Of a stretch of DNA of 48,413 nucleotides, positions 28,507-37,235 are shown piece after piece. Source of the DNA: Pseudomonadota bacterium. GTDB lineage: Bacteria; Pseudomonadota; Alphaproteobacteria; GCA-2731375. How positions within the stretch are numbered: the first letter of the stretch is position 1; every line of letters starts with the position of its first letter. The stretch is from assembly GCA_027623205.1 (NCBI GenBank), contig JAQBYC010000024.1, positions 1 through 48,413 on the forward strand, in the 5' to 3' direction. Both the position numbers and the translations under genes were made by a program. The notes under the pieces were generated by a model. The model worked only from the letters and a program-made list of their open reading frames with translations. It searched no databases and was not told the DNA's origin.

Positions 28507-29544
28507 ATGGGGGATGGAGAGGCAGTGGGCTACCGGGTAAAGATACGCGGCACGGATAAAACCGTTGAAGTAGGCGATGATGAAACGATCCTGGAAGCCG
28601 CCCTGTCGGCCGGCATCGACTATCCGTTCGGCTGTCAGTCGGGCAATTGCGGGGCCTGCAAAACCCGTTTGCTGGCCGGCGAGGTGGAAATGTCGGATTA
28701 TTCCGAATACGCCCTGACAGATGATGAACGCGCCCAGGGACAGATTTTGGCGTGTAGCGCCGTTCCCGTAGCCAATTGCGATGTGGCCTGGCTGGATTTG
28801 GAAGACACGGTCCAGCACGCCATGCAAGCGCTGGATTGCACAGTGGCCGCGGTGGAGCGGGCAACCCATGATATCGTCATCCTGCGTCTGCAAGCAGCCG
28901 ACGGCGGCACCTTGGCCTTTTCCGCCGGACAGTATGCCTCGCTTGGACTTGCCAAACAGCCGCCCCGGGATTTTTCCATGGCCAGTGAACCTTATAGCGG
29001 CATCCTGGAATTCCATATTCGCGCCATAGCAGACGGCCAGGTCAGTCAATTCGCACAAAGCCACGTGCAAGTGGGCGATGCCGTCGCTCTGTCCGGTCCC
29101 ATGGGCCTGGCCTTTCTGCGCGAATTGCACACGGGGCCAATCGTTGCCGTGGCGGGCGGCTCCGGCCTGGCGCCCATCAAATCCATTGTCGAAACAGCCC
29201 TGGCCAAAGGCATGGCGCAGCCGATTACACTGTATTTCGGCGCCCGTGCGGAACGGGATCTGTACCTTGTGGCGCATTTCGAGGCTCTGGCGGCCAAGTA
29301 CGCCAATTTCAGTTTCATTCCTGTCCTGTCCGAGGAAACAGGCGCCACCACGCGGCGCACGGGTATGCTGGCCGACGCCATAGGGGAAGACCTGGCAACC
29401 ATGGACGGTTGCAAGATCTATGCCGCCGGTCCGCCACCACTGGTCGATGCGGTTCGCGCCCTGGCGGATCGTCTGGGCGCGCGGCCGGAGGATCTGCACG
29501 CCGATCCATTCTATACCGTCCACGAATTGGCGGCCCAAAAATGA
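28507..29544 (+). CDS. Ferredoxin-type ring-hydroxylase reductase (2Fe-2S/FAD/NAD)
   Basis: A 345-residue electron-transfer protein in three parts. A plant-type [2Fe-2S] domain carries CxxxxCxxC (in CQSGNCGAC) and a later Cys (ILACS) as cluster ligands. An FAD domain holds RDFSMASEP. An NAD domain has VAGGSGLAPIKSIV and AAGPPPLVDAVR. Such proteins pass electrons from NADH to an oxygenase or to a reductase such as the glucoseen type. Start: ATG 28507 has GGAG 6 bases upstream; ATG 28495 is also in frame but lacks one. It heads an operon with gentisate dioxygenase (31-base gap), so a 3-hydroxybenzoate, salicylate or similar hydroxylase is the likely partner. That oxygenase is not in the window. 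Confidence 0.9.
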   Translation: MGDGEAVGYRVKIRGTDKTVEVGDDETILEAALSAGIDYPFGCQSGNCGACKTRLLAGEVEMSDYSEYALTDDERAQGQILACSAVPVANCDVAWLDLEDTVQHAMQALDCTVAAVERATHDIVILRLQAADGGTLAFSAGQYASLGLAKQPPRDFSMASEPYSGILEFHIRAIADGQVSQFAQSHVQVGDAVALSGPMGLAFLRELHTGPIVAVAGGSGLAPIKSIVETALAKGMAQPITLYFGARAERDLYLVAHFEALAAKYANFSFIPVLSEETGATTRRTGMLADAIGEDLATMDGCKIYAAGPPPLVDAVRALADRLGARPEDLHADPFYTVHELAAQK

Positions 29545-29575
29545 AATTGGGCGTAAGAACGGGAACGAAGGCAAC

Positions 29576-30619
29576 ATGAGCCATAGGGATCAGACAAAGG
29601 ACAACCGGCAAGCCTATTATGACCGCATTGCGCCGGCCAATCTGACCCCGTTGTGGGAGGTCTTCGCCGACCTCGTGACACCACAACCCAAAACCCGGGC
29701 GGCCGTGGCCGTCTGGCACTACGACCATATTCGCCCCTTTATTCTGGAATCCGGCGGCCTGATTACGGCAAAGGAAGCGGTGCGCCGGGTGCTGATCCTG
29801 GAAAATCCGAGTCTTCGGGGCGAATCCAAGATCACCAATACCCTCTACGCCGGCCTGCAATTGATCCTGCCCGGGGAAGTCGCTCCCGCCCATCGCCATA
29901 GCCAGTCCGCCTTGCGTTTCATTGTCGAAGGCCAGGGCGCCTATACGGCGGTGGAAGGCGAGAAAACCATTATGCAGCCAGGCGATTTCGTCATCACCCC
30001 GTCCTGGACCTGGCACGATCACGGCAACGAAACCGACGCGCCCATGGTCTGGCTGGACGGTCTGGATATTCCCATTGTCAACTTCTTCGACGCCAGCTTT
30101 GCCGAAGACCTGGATCAGGATAGCCAACCCCTCTCGCGCCCGCCCGGCGATTCCCTGGCCCGCTATGGCGCCGGTCTGTTGCCCGTGGGTTATGAAAGCC
30201 TTTCGCCCGCCTCGCCGGTCTTCAACTACCCCTATGCGCGCACCCGCGAAGCCCTGGAGCAGATGCGCAAGGCGGCGGAATGGGATCCCTGCCACGGCTT
30301 GAAAATGCGCTACGTCAATCCGGCCACGGGTGACCATGCCATGCCGACCATGGCCGCCTTTATGCAGTTGCTGCCGGCCGGCATGTCCACTGCGCCCTAT
30401 CGCGCGACCGACGGCATGGTCTACTCCGTGGTCGAAGGCGCCGGCAAAACCTTCGCCGGCGGCCAGGAGATGACATGGGGACCGCGGGACACCTTTGTTA
30501 TTCCAAGCTGGTGCCGCCATCACCATGAGGTGGAGGGGGACGCGGTGCTGTTCAGTTTTTCCGACCGGCCGATCCAGGAAAAACTGGGCCTGTGGCGGCA
30601 AGACCGCGGCAATCACTAA
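29576..30619 (+). CDS. Gentisate 1,2-dioxygenase
   Basis: A 347-residue bicupin iron dioxygenase opening gentisate (2,5-dihydroxybenzoate) to maleylpyruvate. The N-terminal cupin has APAHRHSQSALRFIVEG with the H-x-H iron ligands and PSWTWHDHGNE. The second cupin contains GMVYSVVEGAGKTFAG and FVIPSWCRHHHEVEGDAVLFSFSDRPIQEKLGLW. The length and both halves match the family. I start at ATG 29576 (MSHRDQTKDNRQ), with GAAGG just upstream; an in-frame ATG at 29420 lies inside the reductase gene. It is followed 11 bases later by an acidic unknown protein and then an FAH-family hydrolase, the expected later step of the pathway. Confidence 0.93.
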   Translation: MSHRDQTKDNRQAYYDRIAPANLTPLWEVFADLVTPQPKTRAAVAVWHYDHIRPFILESGGLITAKEAVRRVLILENPSLRGESKITNTLYAGLQLILPGEVAPAHRHSQSALRFIVEGQGAYTAVEGEKTIMQPGDFVITPSWTWHDHGNETDAPMVWLDGLDIPIVNFFDASFAEDLDQDSQPLSRPPGDSLARYGAGLLPVGYESLSPASPVFNYPYARTREALEQMRKAAEWDPCHGLKMRYVNPATGDHAMPTMAAFMQLLPAGMSTAPYRATDGMVYSVVEGAGKTFAGGQEMTWGPRDTFVIPSWCRHHHEVEGDAVLFSFSDRPIQEKLGLWRQDRGNH

Positions 30620-30630
30620 AGATCCTGGCC

Positions 30631-31230
30631 ATGGCAGCGAACGAGTACGAATTCCTCGACGAGGCGGAACTGGCCGATTTTCCCGGCCTGCTGGCCGTCT
30701 CTCAATTCGTCCGCATGCTGGGCGGCGTGCCCTGGTTTGGCGGTCTGGGCCTGGAATTGGATGGGCGGGAGGTGCTTTTGGCCGAGGAATATTTGCTCGC
30801 CCTGGGTTTCCCCGAGGCTCGCATCGCCCCCGTCATGGATTGGCAAGAGGCAGCGGACGCCGCGGCCAACCCGGAATGGAACACCGATTGGTGGGAAGCG
30901 GAAGAGCAGATTCGAATGGCCCTGGTGGCGGAGGCCTGCCTGCTGGCCGATGAGGATACGGTCATGGTGGCGCTGACCCACCTGCAGAACCAGGCCGTCC
31001 AGGCGGTGGCGGAATCGGCTGAACTGGCCGCCGAGGCCGCCGGCATCGATGACGAGGAATTGATCCGTGCCGCCGCCGGCGGGGCGGCCCAGGGGATCTA
31101 TCAGGCGGGCCTGTTATTGGCGGCCGAGAATGAAAACGACGAACACCATGCCTTTGCCCTGAAATACCGCCTGTTCGAATCCGGGCGCTGGCCGATCGGC
31201 GTGATCGGCAACAGCTTTCACATCTTCTAA
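30631..31230 (+). CDS. Acidic protein of unknown function in the gentisate operon
   Basis: A 199-residue protein, strongly acidic and rich in Ala, Glu and Leu, starting MAANEYEFLDEAELADFP. I recognise no named domain. Seen: an early FVRMLGGVPWFGGLGLELDGREVLLAEEYLLALGFPEA, a tryptophan-rich NTDWWEAEEQIRMALV, a helical QAVQAVAESAELAAEAAGI and a C terminus RWPIGVIGNSFHIF. No signal peptide or membrane helix. It starts 11 bases after the dioxygenase stop and ends 35 bases before the FAH gene, so it should be co-expressed with the gentisate enzymes. It might be a chaperone-like or regulatory accessory, but that is guesswork. Confidence 0.7.
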   Translation: MAANEYEFLDEAELADFPGLLAVSQFVRMLGGVPWFGGLGLELDGREVLLAEEYLLALGFPEARIAPVMDWQEAADAAANPEWNTDWWEAEEQIRMALVAEACLLADEDTVMVALTHLQNQAVQAVAESAELAAEAAGIDDEELIRAAAGGAAQGIYQAGLLLAAENENDEHHAFALKYRLFESGRWPIGVIGNSFHIF

Positions 31231-31265
31231 CATCAAAGCGGCAACAATATGAAAAGGAGCCCGCA

Positions 31266-31958
31266 ATGGCCTTTGCCATAACCCCTCCCCCACAGCCCTG
31301 GGTTCCCGTCCAGGGCGGCGATCCCTTTCCCGTTCGGCGGATCTATTGCGTCGGCCGCAACTATGCCGCCCATGCCCGTGAAATGGGCCATGATCCCGAC
31401 CGCGAGCCGCCGTTTTTCTTCATGAAACCGGCAGATGCGGTGGCCATGGATGGCAGCGCCCTGCCCTATCCCCCCGCCACCGCCGATCTCCATCACGAGA
31501 TCGAACTGGTGGTCGCACTGTCCAAGGGCGGCGCCAATATTCCGGAAGATCAGGCCCTGGCGCATGTCTTTGGCTACACCGTTGGCCTGGACATGACCCG
31601 CCGCGATCTACAGGGCGAGGCCAAGTCCAAGGGCCGGCCCTGGGATACGGGCAAAGGCTTTGACCAGTCCGCCCCCATTGGCGCCTTGCGCACGGTTGCC
31701 CAAATCGGCCATCCCACCGACGCCCGTATCCGGCTGACGGTGAATGGGGAAAGCCGCCAGGACGGCAACATCAACCAGATGATCTGGAATGTGCCCGAGA
31801 CCATCTCCTATCTGTCCGGCCTGTTTCAACTCCAAGCCGGTGACCTGATTTTCACCGGCACCCCCGAAGGCGTGGCCGCCGTAGGACCGGGCGACCGGCT
31901 TGAAGGCGCGGTCGAGGGCATCGCGACACTTTCCGTCAGCTACAACCCGAAATCCTAA
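31266..31958 (+). CDS. Fumarylacetoacetate hydrolase family protein (probable fumarylpyruvate hydrolase)
   Basis: A 230-residue FAH-family C-C hydrolase. The fold is seen in IYCVGRNYAAHAREMG, FFMKPADAV, the metal-binding HHEIELVVALSKGG (His and two Glu), GLDMTRRDLQGEAKSKGRPW and TGTPEGVAAVGPGD. Small bacterial members split fumarylpyruvate to fumarate and pyruvate, or act as acylpyruvases or oxaloacetate decarboxylases. Its place after gentisate dioxygenase makes fumarylpyruvate hydrolase the best guess. AAAGGAG precedes ATG 31266. No maleylpyruvate isomerase is visible between the two steps; direct maleylpyruvate cleavage or an isomerase elsewhere would fill that gap. Confidence 0.88.
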   Translation: MAFAITPPPQPWVPVQGGDPFPVRRIYCVGRNYAAHAREMGHDPDREPPFFFMKPADAVAMDGSALPYPPATADLHHEIELVVALSKGGANIPEDQALAHVFGYTVGLDMTRRDLQGEAKSKGRPWDTGKGFDQSAPIGALRTVAQIGHPTDARIRLTVNGESRQDGNINQMIWNVPETISYLSGLFQLQAGDLIFTGTPEGVAAVGPGDRLEGAVEGIATLSVSYNPKS

Positions 31959-31970
31959 GGCGGCGCAAAC

Positions 31971-32774
31971 GTGAAAATTTCCATCGCGACCTGGAATGTG
32001 AATTCCGTCCGGGCTCATTTATCCACCGTCGAGCAGTTTCTAACCGCACGGCAACCCGATGTGCTGTGCCTGCAGGAAATCAAGGTGACCAACGACGTCT
32101 TCCCTCTGGAGCTGTTCAAACAACACGGCTATGTGCACCATGCCCTGCATGGGCAGAAGGCCTATCACGGCGTCGCCATTTTCGCCAAGACGGCGCTGCC
32201 CCTGGAAAATGTGACGCGGAAAGACTGGTGCGGCATCGAACAGGCCCGGCATCTATTTTGCACCCTGCCCGGCGGCGTGGAACTGCATAATTTCTATGTT
32301 CCCGCCGGCGGCGATAAACCGGATGTCGAAATAAATGAAAAATTCCGCCACAAACTGGACTTCATGACCGAGGTGACGGCCTGGTTCAAACGGCGCAAGC
32401 GCAAGCAAAACCGTTTCGTTCTGGTCGGCGACCTGAACGTCGCGCCCCTGGAAACCGATGTCTGGAACCATAAACAATTATTGCGCGTCGTCAGCCATAC
32501 CCCCATCGAAGTCGAGCATATGGCGGCCTGGTACGCCTCTCACGACTGGGTTGACGCGGTGCGCCATTTCGTACCCGAGGACGAGAAAATTTTCTCCTGG
32601 TGGAGCTATCGCTCGCCCAATTGGGAGGCGGCCGACAAGGGCCGCCGCCTGGATCATGTCTGGGTAACGCCGGCCCTGGCTCCGAACCTGTCCGGCATCG
32701 AGGTCATGAAATCCGCCCGGGGTTTTCAGCCGGCATCCGACCATGCCCCGGTCATTGTCGAGATGGAAATCTGA
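31971..32774 (+). CDS. xth: Exodeoxyribonuclease III (AP endonuclease family)
   Basis: A 267-residue Mg-dependent exonuclease/AP endonuclease for base-excision repair. It contains ATWNVNSVRAHL near the N terminus, VLCLQEIKV with the metal-binding Glu, then VPAGGD, LVGDLNVAPLETDVWN (catalytic Asp and Asn), a WWSYRSPNWEAADKGRRLDHVWVT block, and the final SDHAPVIVEM with the catalytic His. Length matches the family. Translation starts at GTG 31971, 12 bases after the FAH gene, so it may be transcribed with the aromatic operon, though its function is unrelated. It is convergent with the UbiH-like gene 5 bases away. Confidence 0.93.
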   Translation: MKISIATWNVNSVRAHLSTVEQFLTARQPDVLCLQEIKVTNDVFPLELFKQHGYVHHALHGQKAYHGVAIFAKTALPLENVTRKDWCGIEQARHLFCTLPGGVELHNFYVPAGGDKPDVEINEKFRHKLDFMTEVTAWFKRRKRKQNRFVLVGDLNVAPLETDVWNHKQLLRVVSHTPIEVEHMAAWYASHDWVDAVRHFVPEDEKIFSWWSYRSPNWEAADKGRRLDHVWVTPALAPNLSGIEVMKSARGFQPASDHAPVIVEMEI

Positions 32775-32779
32775 ACCGC

Positions 32780-34003
32780 CTAAAGGGCCTCGCCTCGGAT
32801 CAGCTTTGGCAGGTCTCCGGTCATGGCGGCGGCGTGACGTTCAAAAAATCGCTTGGCCGGCCCGATCCTGTTGACCAGGCCCAGGCCCAGAACGCGGGCC
32901 AATCGAACCGGCGTGATATCGTTGGAGAACAGCCGCACCAGACCATCCGTCATCATCAACATGGTCAGGGCATCAAAGCGGCGCCATTGCTGGTACCGGC
33001 GCAACGGCTCGCCCCCGCCCAGATCAAGTCCCAGGCGGGCGCTGTCGATCAAAACCTCGGCCAGGGCGGCAACGTCGCGGATACCAAGGTTCAGCCCCTG
33101 CCCGGCCACGGGATGCATGCCATGGGCCGCATCGCCAATCAGGGCCAAACGTGTATCGATGTAACGTTCGGCATTCTGCAATCCCAGGGGATAGCTCCAA
33201 CGCGGCGCATCGCATTCGATCCGGCCCCAATGGTCGCCGGCCCGATCCATGATTTGGGCATTGAAGGCAGCCTCGTCCAGGGCCAGCAGCGCGGGAACGT
33301 CACGGCTCCGCTCCGTCCAGATCAGGGCTGAACGGTTGCCGCGCATGGGCAGCAGGGCAAACGGCCCGGCTGCCAGGAATAATTCCGAGGCGATGCCGCC
33401 ATGCCCCCCTTCGTGGCTTACCGTGGTGACTATGGCGGTCTGGTCATACTGCCAGGACAGACTGCGAATGCCGGCGCCTTCGCGCAGCGGCGAATGGCGA
33501 CCTTCGGCCCCAACCGCAAGCGCGGCGGTGATCGTCCGGCCGTCGGCCAGCACGCCACGCACCCCGGTCTGGCTACGTTCCAGGTTGGTCAATTCCCCGG
33601 GCGCGATCAGTTCCACCGCCTCGGCCTGCGCCAAGGTCCGGTGCAGGGCCAGGCGGATGAAACGATTTTCCACGGTGAACCCGAACGGCCGGTCGCCGAC
33701 CTCGCGGTGATCAAAATGCAGGAACAATGGCGCACCGTTGTCGGCCACCCGAATTTCCTCGATCGGCGCCGCGTAATCGGCCATATGGGCCCAGGCGCCG
33801 ATCTGCCCATACAGTGCGGCGGAGCCATAGGATAGGGTGGATACCCGGCCATCATGCGCCATGGCGGTCAGCACGGCGGGCTTTTGCCGCTCCACCACCA
33901 CGGCGCGCAGGCCGGTGCCGGCCAGGGCCAGGGCCTGGGTCAGACCGATCAAGCCGCCGCCCACGATCAGTACATCGGTCTTGATTTGATTGTCCCGCGC
34001 CAT
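32780..34003 (-). CDS. UbiH/UbiF/VisC/COQ6-family FAD hydroxylase
   Basis: A 407-residue flavoprotein monooxygenase of the ubiquinone-biosynthesis type. It has an N-terminal GxGxxG FAD motif (VLIVGGGLIGLTQALALAG), a middle GAEGRHSPLREGAGI, and the signature GDAAHGMHPVAGQGLNLGIRD near 285. These enzymes hydroxylate the ubiquinone ring at a particular carbon, with O2 and reductant. Which position this one serves is uncertain. ATG 34003 (MARDNQIKTDV) is favoured; ATG 34033 is possible, and an ATG at 34177 would run into the divergent amidase. It neighbours the aromatic operon but runs against it and is probably a housekeeping gene. Confidence 0.9.
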   Translation of the reverse strand: MARDNQIKTDVLIVGGGLIGLTQALALAGTGLRAVVVERQKPAVLTAMAHDGRVSTLSYGSAALYGQIGAWAHMADYAAPIEEIRVADNGAPLFLHFDHREVGDRPFGFTVENRFIRLALHRTLAQAEAVELIAPGELTNLERSQTGVRGVLADGRTITAALAVGAEGRHSPLREGAGIRSLSWQYDQTAIVTTVSHEGGHGGIASELFLAAGPFALLPMRGNRSALIWTERSRDVPALLALDEAAFNAQIMDRAGDHWGRIECDAPRWSYPLGLQNAERYIDTRLALIGDAAHGMHPVAGQGLNLGIRDVAALAEVLIDSARLGLDLGGGEPLRRYQQWRRFDALTMLMMTDGLVRLFSNDITPVRLARVLGLGLVNRIGPAKRFFERHAAAMTGDLPKLIRGEAL

Positions 34004-34061
34004 GGGCACCAATTTCGCCCTAGACGGAGCCATTGTCCAGCGGCCATTCCCGAGATAACCT

Positions 34062-35426
34062 ATGACAATGAATGATACAGCATGGCACGAGATGTCGGCC
34101 CTGGCGTTGGGCGCCGCCATCCAGGACGGCCGGATCGATCCCGTCGATTTGACCGCGCATTTTTTGACCCGGATCACCCGGGAAGATCCCGAACATCGGA
34201 TCTACATCCGGGCCACGGCGGACCGCGCCCGGGCGGAGGCGGCGGCCGCCTCGTCACGGGCCAAGGCCGGATTGCGGCAAGGCCCGTTGGACGGCGTGCC
34301 CATGTCATGGAAGGATCTGACCGACACCGCCGGTACCGAAACCACCTTTGGCTCGGCTATTCTGCGCGACCGGGTGCCGGACCGGGATGCGCTGCTGTTG
34401 CGCCGCGCGACCCTGGCCGGGATGATTTGCCTGGGCAAGACCAACCTGTCGGAATTCGCCTATTCCGGCCTGGGCATCAATCCAACTTTTGGCACCCCGG
34501 CCAATGGCGCCGATCGGGAGGTGAAGCGGGTGCCCGGCGGTTCGTCCTCCGGCGCCGCCGTCTCCGTGCGCAATGGTCTGGCCCCCGCCGGCATCGGCAG
34601 CGATACGGGTGGGTCCGTCCGGATACCGGCGGCGCTGAACGGCATCGTCGGCCTGAAAACCACCATTGGCGTCTTGCCCCTGGACGGCATTCTGGCGCTT
34701 TCACCCACCTTTGACACCATCGGGCCCCTGACCCGCGATGTGGCCGACGCCAACGCCATCTTTGCGGTGCTGAACCAATCGCGCCCCTATGACCTTGGCG
34801 GCGCCTCGTTGCGGGGCGTGCGCCTGTTAAAGCCCACGGACGTGATGTTCGATGATTTGGACGCCACCGTGGCCGGGGCCATTGCCTCCGCGCTGGACCG
34901 TCTGAGTAATGCGGGCGCCGAGATCATCGAGCGGGAGGTGCCGGAATTCGCCGAGGCATTCGAACTGGTGGCCAAGCATGGCAACATCATCTCGGCCGAG
35001 GCCTCGGCCCTGTGGCATGACGAGGTGGAAAACCGGGGCGATGAGATGTACTGGGGTATCCTCTCGCGCTTTCAGCTAGCCAACAAACTATCCGCCATAG
35101 ACGCGGAAGCGGCCCATATCGGCCTGTCCGCCATCGCCGCGCGCTATCGGGCGCGCACGGCGGGCTTCGCCGCCGCCATCCACCCGACCTGCCCCCGTGT
35201 CGCGCCACCTATTGCCGGTCTGGAGCATGACCCGGCGGCTTATAACGAAGCCAATCTGGCGATCACCCGCAACACCCGCCTGGGCAACATCATGGAAACC
35301 TGCGGCGTCACCCTGCCCTGTCAGCGGGCGGGCGAACTGCCGGTGGGTCTGTCCCTGATGGCAACCAAAAACTGCGAAGGCAAGGTCCTGCGCCTGGCCA
35401 AGGCCGCCGAACAGGCCTTGGCGTGA
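34062..35426 (+). CDS. Amidase (amidase signature family)
   Basis: A 454-residue amidase-signature hydrolase with the Ser-cisSer-Lys triad visible: Lys84 in VPMSWKDLTDTAG, the GGSSSGAAVSV loop near 159-169 and the nucleophile Ser185 in SDTGGSVRIPAALNG. It resembles GatA and bacterial amidases and would hydrolyse a small amide to acid and ammonia. No gatB or gatC is nearby, so a role in Glu-tRNA amidation is unlikely. ATG 34068 two codons later is an equally good start. It is divergent from the UbiH-like gene with 58 bases between. The substrate is unknown. It is the first of two amidases in this window; the other, at 46286, belongs to a different subgroup. Confidence 0.92.
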   Translation: MTMNDTAWHEMSALALGAAIQDGRIDPVDLTAHFLTRITREDPEHRIYIRATADRARAEAAAASSRAKAGLRQGPLDGVPMSWKDLTDTAGTETTFGSAILRDRVPDRDALLLRRATLAGMICLGKTNLSEFAYSGLGINPTFGTPANGADREVKRVPGGSSSGAAVSVRNGLAPAGIGSDTGGSVRIPAALNGIVGLKTTIGVLPLDGILALSPTFDTIGPLTRDVADANAIFAVLNQSRPYDLGGASLRGVRLLKPTDVMFDDLDATVAGAIASALDRLSNAGAEIIEREVPEFAEAFELVAKHGNIISAEASALWHDEVENRGDEMYWGILSRFQLANKLSAIDAEAAHIGLSAIAARYRARTAGFAAAIHPTCPRVAPPIAGLEHDPAAYNEANLAITRNTRLGNIMETCGVTLPCQRAGELPVGLSLMATKNCEGKVLRLAKAAEQALA

Positions 35427-35487
35427 GAACCTGGATATAGGTGGCAGGCGGGCTCAGGCGGGGTGGCATTTTCCACGTTGGCCAGGC

Positions 35488-36627
35488 CTACGCCGGAGCG
35501 AAAACGTCGTCTTCCTGCTTGCCGGTCAACGCGGGCAGTTCAACGGGCCCTTTGAAGGCGCTGTCGTGCTGCAGGGTCGGCATCACTTCGGTGGCGAACA
35601 TGCGCATGTTCAACTCGCCCTGCTCGTGGGGCATGCCGCCGTAGGAGAAGTCGCAGACGATATGATCGGTGCCGGTCAGGCTCTGCAATTCCGCGATCTG
35701 TTGCTTGCAATCGTCCGGGGTGCCGACGATCTGGATGTTGACGTAGAAGTTGGTCATTTTTTCCCGCGCTTCTTCATCCTTCAGCTTGGAATAGGTCTTG
35801 GCCATCTTGCCGTAGGATTCATAGCCCTTGACCGTGGCGAGGTGGCCATCGGAAAACTTGTAGTGATTGTCGATCGAATCCCACTTGGCGCCCAGATACC
35901 GCATGGCCCGCTCGTTCGCTTCCTCCCGGCTATCGGCGACCGAAACGTTGGTCAGGATAATCGGCGGCTTTGGTGTGTGGCCCACGCCCATGGCAATATC
36001 GCGGAAGCTTTGAATATCCGTGGCCGCCTTTACCCATTCGTTCTGCATGATGACCATCATGCCAAAACCCAGCTTGGCCATGATCTCCGCCGATTCCGGA
36101 CTGACCGACGAGGCATAGAAGCGCCGTTCGGGATGGGACATGGGGCGGGGGCGGATCGACATTTTCGGAATTTGATAATATTCGCCATCCCAATCGAAGA
36201 CTTCCTGGCTCAACGCCCTGGTGATCAACTGGGCGGATTCGGCAAAGCGCGGGCGGGCTTCCTCCATGGGGATGCGGAAGCCGGCATATTCCACCGTGGC
36301 CGCCCCCCGGCCAAAGCCGAACAGGCAGCGTCCGCCGCATAGCAGGTCCAGGTAGGCGATCTGTTCCGCCACCCGGATCGGGTCCTGCCAGGGTAGAACG
36401 ATCACGCAGGTGCCAAGGGTAATTCGCCTGGTACGCCCCGCAAAATAGGTCAGCAATTGCAACGGCGATGGCGACATGGAATAGCCGGTGAAATGATGTT
36501 CCAGCCCAAACAGGGAATCAAAACCCAAAGGCTCCGCCAGATCACCAAGCGCCAGATGCTCCGCCAAAACAGCCGCATCCGAACGCCCGGCCTCCGCGAG
36601 CACACTAAGATCAGTACCGATTTTCAT
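35488..36627 (-). CDS. LLM class flavin-dependent oxidoreductase
   Basis: A 379-residue luciferase-like flavin enzyme, a different subgroup from 91-996. Seen: GFDSLFGLEHHFTGYSMSPSPLQLLTYFAGRT near residue 35, then ITLGTCVIVLPWQDPIRVAEQIAYLDLL, GRCLFGFGRGAATVEYAGF near 110 and EVFDWDGEYYQIPKM. It probably uses reduced FMN with O2 to oxidise a small organic compound. I start at ATG 36627 (MKIGTDLSVLAE), as in the family, rather than 36669. It lies 48 bases downstream of a VOC-family gene on the same strand and the two likely form an operon, suggesting action on one substrate. Confidence 0.9.
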   Translation of the reverse strand: MKIGTDLSVLAEAGRSDAAVLAEHLALGDLAEPLGFDSLFGLEHHFTGYSMSPSPLQLLTYFAGRTRRITLGTCVIVLPWQDPIRVAEQIAYLDLLCGGRCLFGFGRGAATVEYAGFRIPMEEARPRFAESAQLITRALSQEVFDWDGEYYQIPKMSIRPRPMSHPERRFYASSVSPESAEIMAKLGFGMMVIMQNEWVKAATDIQSFRDIAMGVGHTPKPPIILTNVSVADSREEANERAMRYLGAKWDSIDNHYKFSDGHLATVKGYESYGKMAKTYSKLKDEEAREKMTNFYVNIQIVGTPDDCKQQIAELQSLTGTDHIVCDFSYGGMPHEQGELNMRMFATEVMPTLQHDSAFKGPVELPALTGKQEDDVFAPA

Positions 36628-36675
36628 TTGCTTTCCAACCCCTAGAACGACGCCAACACCTGAGATCAATCGCCA

Positions 36676-37086
36676 TTAGACAACAGTCGGCCCCTTCAGT
36701 TCAACGGTATTGCCATCGGGATCCTGAATATAAAGCGATGGCCCCTCGCCCTCTGCGCCATAGCGTCGTGCGATTGCACTGGGGTCCAGGCCATGGCCAC
36801 GCAAATAGACGAGCAACCCCGGGCCATCAAATGGTTCGATGCGCAGACAGAAATGGTCCATGTTCGGGCCATCCGGCACAGGCGGGCCGCCACTCTTTTG
36901 CCCCAATTCGCCGGTCAGGGTCACCAGATCGATCTGCGCCCGGCCGGCGCGCAAATGATACAGCCCCAGGTCATCCCTGCGCCGGTCCAGAACGCAGCCC
37001 AGAATTTCGCAATAAAAGGCAAGGGATCGGTCCAAATCGGCGATCCGTAGGACCACATGATCCAATCCCAACGGTGTTATCCGCAT
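36676..37086 (-). CDS. VOC (glyoxalase/dioxygenase fold) family protein
   Basis: A 136-residue vicinal-oxygen-chelate protein with two beta-alpha-beta-beta-beta modules: LDHVVLRIADLDRSLAFYCEILG in the first and MDHFCLRIEPFDGPGLLVYL in the second. SLYIQDPDGNTVELKGP at the end supplies the last metal-ligand Glu. Candidate metal ligands are His in LDHVV and MDHFC and Glu in TVELK; the fourth position is unclear (QIDLVTL). Such proteins isomerise, cleave or bind small metabolites. It is upstream of the LLM gene on the same strand and probably in the same operon. The reaction cannot be assigned. Confidence 0.88.
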   Translation of the reverse strand: MRITPLGLDHVVLRIADLDRSLAFYCEILGCVLDRRRDDLGLYHLRAGRAQIDLVTLTGELGQKSGGPPVPDGPNMDHFCLRIEPFDGPGLLVYLRGHGLDPSAIARRYGAEGEGPSLYIQDPDGNTVELKGPTVV

Positions 37087-37235
37087 TTCAACCTCTCCTC
37101 CCGCGTTGCAAGGGCAATGGCGCCACCTTGGCCGATCCCGCCGCAGGGCGCCCTATATCGAACGTCGTACAACAGTTTATTAAGAGGATCGCCCTATAAG
37201 CAATGGCCTAACCAATAACGACGAAATGACAGGCT

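Noticed and set aside
28390-30616. Two long open frames opposite the reductase and gentisate dioxygenase
   Set aside because: Both overlap well-supported genes fully and lack ribosome sites or motifs.
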